Assembly (NCBI GenBank): GCA_013361015.1
Contig: JABWAN010000335.1
Coordinates: forward strand, 1 to 6,509
DNA length: 6,509 nucleotides
Direction of reading: 5' to 3'
Origin: Candidatus Zhuqueibacterota bacterium
Lineage (GTDB): Bacteria > Zhuqueibacterota > Zhuqueibacteria > Zhuqueibacterales > Zhuqueibacteraceae
Positions within the stretch are counted from its first letter, which is position 1. Each line of letters begins with the position of its first letter. This document shows positions 1 through 5,525 of the stretch, piece after piece. Below the pieces are notes generated by a model. It ran no database searches, was not told the origin of the DNA, and worked only from the letters and a program-made list of their open reading frames with translations. The position numbers were made by a program, and so were the translations under genes.

Positions 1-1
1 C

Positions 2-30
2 GTAGAGACGTTCCGCCGGAACGTCTCTAC
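2..30. repeat. Perfect 13-bp inverted repeat (hairpin), dispersed-repeat type
   Basis: Two perfect 13-base arms (2-14 and 18-30, left arm GTAGAGACGTTCC) are separated by a GCC loop. The hairpin lies 33 bases past the stop codon of the SpoIIE-type phosphatase gene, so its transcript would fold there. The T-tract that would make it a clear intrinsic terminator, if present, lies outside the window. From memory, GTAGAGACGTT.../...AACGTCTCTAC hairpins recur as short dispersed repeats in several bacterial genomes; the window holds only this copy. It could act as a terminator, an mRNA 3'-end stabiliser, or simply be a small mobile repeat. Confidence 0.75.
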
Positions 31-63
31 CTCAATCAGCGAGACAAGCCTGTGGAACATAAA

Positions 64-1515
64 TTATTTCACCTTTAGTACCACGAAAGTCATGTCATCC
101 TGTTGGGGCTTGCCTGCGGCCCAAATCTCACCGGCGCGCAGCAAGTGCGTAATGATTTCGCGCGGCGATAGCTGCGCCACCTCCGCAAAAGTCTGCTTCA
201 CGCGAACCATGTCGAACATTTCGTTTTGTGGATTGAACAACTCCGGTAAACCGTCACTCATCAGGAGCACGGCGTCGCCGGAGGCAACGGCAGTGCGAAG
301 TTTTCGATATGGAAAATCGCGCACGCTTCCCAAAGGCATGGCCTTGATCGTGACCTCCTCCAACTTTTGCGTGGCCGCGCGATAGAGCAGCACGGGCGGC
401 ATCCCGGCCGTGCAGATTTCAAGCGCGCGGTCTTTGATCTTGAGCATCTGCAATGCCATGTAGTGCCCGCGCAGATTCATGCGTTTGAGTACACGGTTCA
501 TCTGCATGAAGAGCTTGGTAAGCTCAGGCTCGTCGGCCATGGTTTCGAAAATGCTCTTCGTTGCCGTCACCATCATTCCGGCGTTGAGGCCGTGGCCGGT
601 CGCGTCGCCAATCACAACGGTGAGCGCGCCGGCGCTATCGCTTTGGAAGTCGTAATAATCGCCGCCTACTTCCATTGCGGTCTTCATGTACGCGTCAATG
701 GCGAGGTGCGGCAGTTGTGGGATCTCCTTCGGCAGCATGGCGAGCTGCAATTGCCGCGCTTTGTCTAATTCCGCAGTTTTGCGTTCGTGCTCCACGGCCA
801 GTTCGCGACTTTGTTCCCGCAGAATGTGTGTCTGCCAAAACGCGGCGCGCATGTAGTATTCCAGCCCGTAACTGGAAAACATCCCCATGACATTGGCTGC
901 CACCAAAAAGAAAGTGCTGTTCAATACCAGGTTCGGCGGCGTAAACTGGAATTGCAGCGCCGCGATTTCATATACAAATACCACAAGCCAGGTCGTGATG
1001 CTGGCATAGATAAAACGCAAACGCAAAAGCGCGTGGCCGTAAATGATCGCGAGAATGAGACCGACATAATAATTGTGTCCACCGTAAGCTTCGGAGACAC
1101 GAATGATTTCAACAATGGCCAGCCCTCCCACCAAAATAACGCCGCTCATGAGCAATTGTAGATGCTTTTGCAGCGCTCGCATCAGCGTTAAGCCGAGCAC
1201 ACATACAAAAAACAAACTCAGACCGATACGAAGACGCAAGACCTGCGCTGCAACTTCCGGAATCAAATATTGATCCATGATGGCGAAGAGAAAAACCAGC
1301 GCCACCGCCAGCGATAGCGTGAACCGCACCAGCTTCTGCGACTTTTGCGCGTGATGTTCCGCAAAGGCTTTTTGCAGCTCCGGAGAATGGAACGACAAGG
1401 TGAACGGGTTTAAGGGAGCCTTGCGCGGAAGCAAGACGCCGTTCGAGTTCTCAGACACCGCGAACGTCACGTTCGTTTTGGGGAGCAAAAGCGCGTTGTT
1501 GATAGCGAGTGACAA
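64..1515 (-). CDS. Membrane-anchored SpoIIE/PP2C-family serine phosphatase
   Basis: This 483-residue protein has an N-terminal membrane sensor and a C-terminal SpoIIE-type (RsbU-like, PP2C fold) phosphatase domain. Six hydrophobic segments lie at about residues 63-85, 92-114, 120-140, 149-170, 172-190 and 198-218. A charged helical linker follows (about 228-258). The catalytic domain starts near LPKEIP (261-266) and carries GGDYYDF (284-290), GDATGHG (303-309), SDGLPE (420-425) and a terminal DDMT (473-476). The metal-binding aspartates expected in the family are all present, so it should be active. Relatives dephosphorylate anti-anti-sigma (STAS) proteins or act as outputs of signalling pathways; no STAS or anti-sigma gene is in the window, so its target is unknown. 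The membrane part matches no sensor domain I can name. The start is TTG, chosen because GGAG lies 7 bases upstream and no better in-frame start is seen before the upstream stop. Its stop is followed by the perfect hairpin at 2-30. Confidence 0.93.
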   Translation of the reverse strand: MSLAINNALLLPKTNVTFAVSENSNGVLLPRKAPLNPFTLSFHSPELQKAFAEHHAQKSQKLVRFTLSLAVALVFLFAIMDQYLIPEVAAQVLRLRIGLSLFFVCVLGLTLMRALQKHLQLLMSGVILVGGLAIVEIIRVSEAYGGHNYYVGLILAIIYGHALLRLRFIYASITTWLVVFVYEIAALQFQFTPPNLVLNSTFFLVAANVMGMFSSYGLEYYMRAAFWQTHILREQSRELAVEHERKTAELDKARQLQLAMLPKEIPQLPHLAIDAYMKTAMEVGGDYYDFQSDSAGALTVVIGDATGHGLNAGMMVTATKSIFETMADEPELTKLFMQMNRVLKRMNLRGHYMALQMLKIKDRALEICTAGMPPVLLYRAATQKLEEVTIKAMPLGSVRDFPYRKLRTAVASGDAVLLMSDGLPELFNPQNEMFDMVRVKQTFAEVAQLSPREIITHLLRAGEIWAAGKPQQDDMTFVVLKVK

Positions 1516-1521
1516 AGTGTT

Positions 1522-1526
1522 TCTCC
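1522..1526 (-). promoter_or_regulatory. Ribosome binding site supporting a TTG start
   Basis: On the minus strand GGAGA ends 6-7 bases before the TTG codon at 1513-1515. This good match and spacing decides the start of the phosphatase gene in the absence of an ATG. Confidence 0.7.
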
Positions 1527-1690
1527 AACCGTGGGGTTTCAGACCAGTTTTTCCGGCGCGCTAAAATCCATGGCCTGCGGGTAGCGTACCACTCGGAACC
1601 GTTGTACAAACTAGAAGGCTCGTTCCGCATGTGTGTCGCCTCCGTGCAAAAATTCGATTGCTCTCCGAGAGGCAGTCTAAACATAAAGAG

Positions 1691-2191
1691 CTAACCGCCG
1701 CAATCCGCTTCACTGCGTGATCCCGGTTTGCCAAAAAGCAAACCGTAGACAAAAGAGGGAACGCAAAATCCGGTCGTCACGTTGATCAACGGCAGTACTA
1801 TGGCAATGCCACCCAAAATATACCCAAGCATGATCACGCCGCTTTGGAAGGCCCAGCCGGTCACAGCCAACCATACCGTCATGACAGCACAGCCGAAACG
1901 CCGCGGTGCGCCGTAACGCGGTAATGGTTGCCTGCCCATCAAATAGCGCAAACCGAAATTATAGAAACTATCGAACGGGTGCCCGCGCAGCACGGCACCC
2001 AGCGCTGCGAACGGCATGAGCGCCCATAGCAGTGTGGCTGAGGCGAGATAAGTTCCGAGCGCGACCCATAGCATACAAAGCGCTGGGGCGAGCCGCAGCG
2101 GGAAATTAATTTGCACCAGTGTCTTGTCGTTGCATCCGACGAAGCCTTGCGCTTCAAGCTGTGTGCGAATTTTGAAGACATTCGTTTGCAT
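1691..2191 (-). CDS. DUF4395 family membrane protein
   Basis: This 166-residue protein resembles the DUF4395 family of small bacterial membrane proteins, whose function is not established. It has a soluble N-terminus of about 30 residues, then hydrophobic stretches at about 32-50, 52-69, 98-116, 118-136 and 138-153. Between the second and third lies HPFDSFYNFGLRY, followed by PLPRYGAPRRFG, the loop that usually precedes the paired C-terminal helices. The family's C-terminal GFCxxC signature appears here as GFCVPS (141-146), so the second cysteine is replaced by serine. The ATG at 2189-2191 is preferred because the purine-rich run AAGAGAAGAA sits about 9 bases upstream. A TTG 36 bases further upstream (2225-2227) would add 12 residues but has no visible ribosome binding site. 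It lies 194 bases after the decarboxylase stop and 175 bases before the phosphatase, so it may have its own promoter, which I could not pinpoint. Confidence 0.75.
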   Translation of the reverse strand: MQTNVFKIRTQLEAQGFVGCNDKTLVQINFPLRLAPALCMLWVALGTYLASATLLWALMPFAALGAVLRGHPFDSFYNFGLRYLMGRQPLPRYGAPRRFGCAVMTVWLAVTGWAFQSGVIMLGYILGGIAIVLPLINVTTGFCVPSFVYGLLFGKPGSRSEADCGG

Positions 2192-2225
2192 ACGGTGGAT
2201 TTCTTCTCTTGGGGAAATATCGTTC

Positions 2226-2292
2226 AATTCAAATCTGACTGGGTGAAATCGCTTGAAGCCGCTAAGCCGAGAAATACCTCATGATTTGAATT
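2226..2292. repeat. Perfect 10-bp inverted repeat with 47-base spacer
   Basis: AATTCAAATC at 2226-2235 and GATTTGAATT at 2283-2292 are exact reverse complements. The pair lies just upstream of the DUF4395 start and after the decarboxylase. It could be a protein-binding pair or a long-loop RNA stem; the arms are AT-rich, so chance is possible. Confidence 0.35.
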
Positions 2293-2385
2293 TGGTGCAC
2301 AGCAGGATCCTTCACCGCACTGCACTCGGAATGATGTGCTTGCCATGAAGGAACTTGACAGAATGGCGTTGGCGAGCAGTGTTTC

Positions 2386-3882
2386 TCACGCCGCGATTTT
2401 CATGGTTTTCAGCGAAGCTTCGAGCAATTCGTCGCCGATCTCCCGCACGCGGCCGGCAAGGCCGTCCACTTCCGCCAGAGTCGTGCGCGGATTCACATAG
2501 CACGGCCGCAGCGCAAATTTTCCCGCGACCTTTGTAGTGGAAGGCACGAACTTGCCTTCCGCGCGCAGGCGCCGCGCAATTTCCTGGTTGAGCTGATCGA
2601 GCACTGATTCCTCCAAGTGTGGAGCATAGTAACGAAAAGCACAAATCGACAATGTCGGCATCGCCAGAAGTTCCAAATGGTCGTCGGCCATCACACGTGC
2701 CGCGAGATGCCGCGCGAAACTGTTGTGGCGCACGACGCGTGCGCGCATGCCCTCCGCGCCGATTTCCTGCAGAATCGCCCACACCAGCACACCGCGCGAC
2801 GGCGCAGATTGCTCCACATTGAAATTGTGATACAGCTCACCGAAATGATCAAAAGGCGATTCCACTTCACCTCGGCTCGCAGCGCCTTCGAGATACGTTG
2901 CGGGTTCGAGCGTAAAGGCTCTTTCCAACAACGCCCGGTCGCGCACGAACACCGCGCCACATCCCACCGGCGCAGCAAGCCACTTGTGCGGATCAACCGT
3001 AATTGAATCGGCGCGTTCCAAGCCGCGATACAGCGCGGCCACCCGCGCATCCAATTTTCCAAAAAGACCATAAGCGCCGTCCACGTGCAGCCAGGTGTTA
3101 TATGCGGCTGCAATTTCAGCCATCGGCGCAATCGGATCCACTGCGCCGGTATTCACGGTGCCGGCGTTCGCAACAATCGCCAACGGAAAAACTCCTTTGG
3201 CGCGATCCAGCTCCAACACCGTATAGAGATGATCGAGGTGCATGCGGTGCTGTGAATCTGCCGGCAGCTTGGCAACTGCGTCGCGACCGAGTCCGAGTAC
3301 TGCCGCCGCACGCACCACGACATGATGGACTTCACTGCTGGCGTAAATGCGCCACCGTAAAAACGAGGGCATGCCATTTCGCGCCGGATCGTGGCCGAAT
3401 CGTTCGCAGGCACGTTGCCGAGCCGCACCCAATGCGATGAGATTGGCAATTGCGCCGCCGCTGGTGAAAGTCCCTTGCATGTCGCGCGGAATCTCCAACA
3501 ATTCCGCAAGCCAGCGCAGCGCAACCGTCTCCAAATAATTGAAAGGCTGTTCCCACCAGCGTTGCGATCCGGCCACGGTTGCGGCCAATGCCGCCGCAGT
3601 TCCGGAAGTCGTCGGAGCTGTGGTGATCCATCCGCTGAAGCCCGGCGCGCCGTTGCGCAAGCCGTTGGGTATAACCGTCTCGGCCAGCGTTTGCAACACT
3701 TGTGTTAGCCCGGCGCCTTGCTCGGGCAGAGGTTGATTCAACACCGCTTTCCAGCGCGTACTTTGCCGCGCGGCCGGATCGGCGCCCTCGTGATGCAAGA
3801 AATTTTCCAGTGCCGGTAAAATTGTTCGGACTGCCTCGGTGAGTTGGTCCGTTGCCGCAGTTTCCATTTGTATCAAGCTCAT
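2386..3882 (-). CDS. PLP-dependent group II amino acid decarboxylase
   Basis: This 498-residue protein has the length and motifs of group II pyridoxal-phosphate decarboxylases (aromatic amino acid/glutamate/histidine decarboxylase superfamily), cytosolic enzymes that release CO2 from an amino acid to give an amine. Visible motifs are GTFTSGGAIANL (137-148, phosphate-binding region), SSEVHH (182-187) with H186 in the place of the ring-stacking histidine, NAGTVNTGAVDP (239-250), HVDGAYG (266-272) with D268 expected to pair with the pyridine nitrogen, and VDPHKW (296-301) with K300 as the Schiff-base lysine. All key residues are intact. The substrate cannot be read from sequence; aromatic amino acid decarboxylase-like is the nearest guess. 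The ATG at 3880-3882 was chosen over a TTG 39 bases upstream because AAAAGG lies 6 bases before it, and the longer version would overlap the preceding gene. It starts 16 bases after the small membrane protein gene ends, indicating cotranscription. Confidence 0.9.
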   Translation of the reverse strand: MSLIQMETAATDQLTEAVRTILPALENFLHHEGADPAARQSTRWKAVLNQPLPEQGAGLTQVLQTLAETVIPNGLRNGAPGFSGWITTAPTTSGTAAALAATVAGSQRWWEQPFNYLETVALRWLAELLEIPRDMQGTFTSGGAIANLIALGAARQRACERFGHDPARNGMPSFLRWRIYASSEVHHVVVRAAAVLGLGRDAVAKLPADSQHRMHLDHLYTVLELDRAKGVFPLAIVANAGTVNTGAVDPIAPMAEIAAAYNTWLHVDGAYGLFGKLDARVAALYRGLERADSITVDPHKWLAAPVGCGAVFVRDRALLERAFTLEPATYLEGAASRGEVESPFDHFGELYHNFNVEQSAPSRGVLVWAILQEIGAEGMRARVVRHNSFARHLAARVMADDHLELLAMPTLSICAFRYYAPHLEESVLDQLNQEIARRLRAEGKFVPSTTKVAGKFALRPCYVNPRTTLAEVDGLAGRVREIGDELLEASLKTMKIAA

Positions 3883-3888
3883 TGTTGT

Positions 3889-3894
3889 CCTTTT
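3889..3894 (-). promoter_or_regulatory. Ribosome binding site deciding the decarboxylase start
   Basis: AAAAGG on the minus strand precedes the ATG at 3880-3882 by 6 bases and lies inside the 16-base gap after the small membrane protein's stop codon. It supports the shorter, 498-residue decarboxylase. Confidence 0.7.
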
Positions 3895-3898
3895 GATT

Positions 3899-4126
3899 TT
3901 AAAACAATCCACGCGCCACAAAGTAAGGCAGCACGACGTATAGCAACGTATCGCGTACCAGGTAATAAGCGCAAATCGCGTAAAAGAATTTCAACCCGCG
4001 TTGGCGAATTAATTCTTTGAAGCCGGCGCGCTTCACGATGAGAACGCTGTCGAGGATGTAATGTTTGTAGAGTTTAAACAGGAAATTTTGCCGAACGGTT
4101 TTGGCGACGAAGGCGAATGTGCTCAT
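3899..4126 (-). CDS. Small single-pass membrane protein of unknown function
   Basis: This is a 75-residue protein that I do not recognise. Its first 45 residues are basic and partly amphipathic (KLYKHYILD at about 18-26, then KRAGFKELIRQRG at 32-44). One hydrophobic segment follows (about 46-70, rich in Tyr, Phe, Leu and Val and interrupted by RD at 58-59), with a short ARGLF tail. By the positive-inside rule the basic N-terminus would be cytoplasmic. AAAGGA 8 bases upstream supports the ATG at 4124-4126; the upstream extension is Arg-rich and lacks such a signal. The gene lies between the methyltransferase (100 bases upstream) and the decarboxylase (16 bases downstream), all on the same strand. 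It could be a partner or anchor for either enzyme, but nothing in the sequence proves this. The good ribosome binding site, protein-like composition and tight spacing make it likely to be real. Confidence 0.7.
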   Translation of the reverse strand: MSTFAFVAKTVRQNFLFKLYKHYILDSVLIVKRAGFKELIRQRGLKFFYAICAYYLVRDTLLYVVLPYFVARGLF

Positions 4127-4156
4127 TGCATTTTTCCTTTCCTGGCTGAGACAGGC

Positions 4157-4215
4157 AAATCGGACTCGCGAGCGGCGCCGCGAAGCACGCACGGCGCGTA
4201 ACGCAAGCCCGATTT
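4157..4215 (-). other. Long intercistronic stem-loop after the methyltransferase gene
   Basis: In the minus-strand transcript, the arms at 4202-4215 and 4157-4170 form 14 consecutive pairs, 12 Watson-Crick and 2 G-U. After a 4x4 internal loop, a perfect 6-pair stem follows (4192-4197 with 4175-4180) around an 11-base apical loop. It begins 11 bases after the methyltransferase stop codon, where terminator stems usually sit, but no U-tract follows. It therefore looks more like an mRNA 3'-stabilising, processing or Rho-linked element that would set different expression levels for the upstream and downstream genes. Confidence 0.6.
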
Positions 4216-4226
4216 CACCGTTGCCA

Positions 4227-4985
4227 TTAATTGGTGACCGTTTCCGAGAGAACCGGTTGCGGTTTCAATGCCGGAATCAGCATGGGAACGCGGCTGCGGT
4301 AATGGGTGTAGCGCACGCCGTGCTCGCGCACCAAATCGCGTTCTTCCAGTTGAATCGCGACGAGGATGTAAGCCGTGGTTGCAATCGCAAAGACGAGGTG
4401 CGCCGCGGTCATGGTGGGCGTGGCCCAGAACGCTAACAACCAACCGACGTACAAAGGATGACGAACGAGCTTATACGGGCCCGGGGTCACGAAACCGAGC
4501 GGCTTATAATCTTTGCCGCGCAGATAGAGCCACACCTGGCGCAAACCGAAGAGATCGAAATGATTGATCAAGAAAGTCGTGACCAACACCAGCAGCCACC
4601 CGAACGCAAAAAGACCGTTGAAAAGCGCGCGGAAGTATGGCTGCTGCACGTCCCAAATCACGCCGCCCATGGGCCGCCAGTAAGCGAACAACAGAATGAG
4701 GCAAACACTGGAGAGCAGAACGTACGTGCTGCGCTCCGCGGGTTCCGGAATGATTTTCGTCAACGCCTGCTTGAATTTTTTTCGCGCCATGATGCTGTGT
4801 TGCACGGCGAACAAGCCGAGCAGCGCGGCGTTAATGAGCAGCGCTGCGCCGAGCGGGCCGACGGCGCCGGAGTCAATTGCTTTCGGCACGAAGAGGTTGC
4901 CGATAAATCCGGCGGCGTAAAGAAAGGTACCGAAAAAGATCGCATAGCAAAGGATGCCATACGTGAAGACCAGAACTCGTTTCAT
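4227..4985 (-). CDS. mddA: Methanethiol S-methyltransferase-like membrane protein (MddA family)
   Basis: This 252-residue integral membrane protein belongs to the NnrU/isoprenylcysteine methyltransferase-like group and closely resembles MddA, which uses S-adenosylmethionine to methylate methanethiol to dimethyl sulfide. Hydrophobic segments lie at about 5-30, 45-65, 87-103, 118-142, 176-192 and 195-213. Typical features are the opening MKRVLVFTYGILCYAIFF, VQHSIMAR (61-68), PAERSTYVLL (82-91), INHFDLFGLRQVW (140-152), PLGFVTPGPYKLVRHPLYVG (162-181, with the RHPxYxG SAM-site signature) and QLEERDL (212-218). I recall these blocks from the MddA family; substrate specificity is inferred from that resemblance. 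The ATG at 4983-4985 has GGAG 8 bases upstream; a longer frame to 5099 lacks coding character. It heads the methyltransferase, small protein and decarboxylase series and has a long upstream gap, so regulation probably lies there. The alternative is a related thiol or lipid methyltransferase. Confidence 0.82.
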   Translation of the reverse strand: MKRVLVFTYGILCYAIFFGTFLYAAGFIGNLFVPKAIDSGAVGPLGAALLINAALLGLFAVQHSIMARKKFKQALTKIIPEPAERSTYVLLSSVCLILLFAYWRPMGGVIWDVQQPYFRALFNGLFAFGWLLVLVTTFLINHFDLFGLRQVWLYLRGKDYKPLGFVTPGPYKLVRHPLYVGWLLAFWATPTMTAAHLVFAIATTAYILVAIQLEERDLVREHGVRYTHYRSRVPMLIPALKPQPVLSETVTN

Positions 4986-5142
4986 GGAATGTTCTCCGAA
5001 AAGGTTTGATTGGATGAAAGACCCTCTTGACCGCAGTCCAAAACTTCCGCAATTGCTGGCATAAGATACGAACTTTCGCGCGCGATATCTGCTGACCAAA
5101 GAGATGGTTTTGCAAAGCAGTTCCGAACAAAATAGCCGGAAG

Positions 5143-5161
5143 GATAGGTATGCAACCTATC
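5143..5161. promoter_or_regulatory. 19-base perfect dyad, candidate operator or small hairpin
   Basis: GATAGGT (5143-5149) and ACCTATC (5155-5161) are exact reverse complements around an ATGCA centre. The site is about 160 bases upstream of the methyltransferase start, inside otherwise gene-free DNA. Its size and symmetry suit a dimeric regulator, but a small RNA hairpin or chance cannot be excluded. Confidence 0.4.
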
Positions 5162-5465
5162 ACGCCATGCTGGATGCAGCCGCGCTGGGCACCGATCAAA
5201 GCGAAGCACTCTAAGTTTTATTTTGAAGATCAATAGAATCTGCTTGCAAAATGTTTGCTTCGAACGCAGAGAGTCGTCTCATGAATTAAAAAAACAACTG
5301 CCCATGCACCAGCCATGAGTGCTGCAATTCTGAAATTCGTTTGGTGGTGAATCGTGTGAGTGTGGTCTTGGGTGGGCAACAAGAGCCTGTCGAAGAATCC
5401 CTCGTTTGTCAATTCATCTAAAGAGGTTGCGTTTTAGCTTGCTGGTCAACGCCTCCCTACAATGG

Positions 5466-5517
5466 AAAAAATCAGCTTTCGCATCGCCCTCCGGCAACAT
5501 ATTCATGCGAGCGATTT
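5466..5517 (-). terminator. Rho-independent terminator-like hairpin after the deacetylase
   Basis: In the minus-strand transcript, 5505-5517 (AAATC, GC, TCGCAT) pairs with 5469-5484 (ATGCGA, GC, GATTT), giving 13 base pairs interrupted by small bulges of two bases and one base. The roughly 20-base loop can form a further GCC/GGC pair. A run of six T follows (5466-5471). The stem starts 8 bases after the deacetylase stop codon. The bulges and moderate GC content make efficiency uncertain. Confidence 0.55.
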
Positions 5518-5525
5518 GGCGCTGG

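Larger units (their letters stand above)
4986..5525. other. 540-base region without a convincing gene
   Basis: This stretch separates the deacetylase from the methyltransferase. Open frames here are short, start with TTG or without a ribosome binding site, and give unlikely peptides. It holds the deacetylase terminator at its right end, a 19-base dyad near 5143-5161, and a T-rich run on the minus strand near 5287-5294. The last part is the presumed 5' leader and promoter of the methyltransferase, but I found no convincing -35/-10 pair. I also looked for a SAM riboswitch core and saw none. Confidence 0.6.

Noticed and set aside
1602..1609. TTGTACAA 8-base palindrome upstream of the phosphatase gene.
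   Set aside because: It is too short to distinguish from chance and no promoter elements are aligned with it.
2295..2325. Imperfect hairpin after the decarboxylase gene (GTGCA/TGCAC plus an inner stem).
   Set aside because: It has a 2x2 internal mismatch, no T-tract and lies about 60 bases past the stop, so it is not a convincing terminator.
4458..5009. 183-codon plus-strand frame.
   Set aside because: It lies almost entirely antisense to the methyltransferase gene, and its Gln/Glu/Arg-rich peptide is typical of a shadow frame.
5104..5214. Plus-strand 36-residue frame starting at ATG and ending in ALGTDQSEAL.
   Set aside because: The purine run directly abuts the ATG rather than sitting at ribosome-binding distance, and there is no homology I can recall. 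It is mentioned only as possible gene debris.
4986..5240. Possible SAM riboswitch in the leader of the SAM-dependent methyltransferase.
   Set aside because: No recognisable SAM riboswitch core or matching stem arrangement is visible.
5230..5412. 60-codon minus-strand frame with one hydrophobic stretch.
   Set aside because: It starts with TTG, has no ribosome binding site and no ATG before residue 33, and the peptide is unrecognised.
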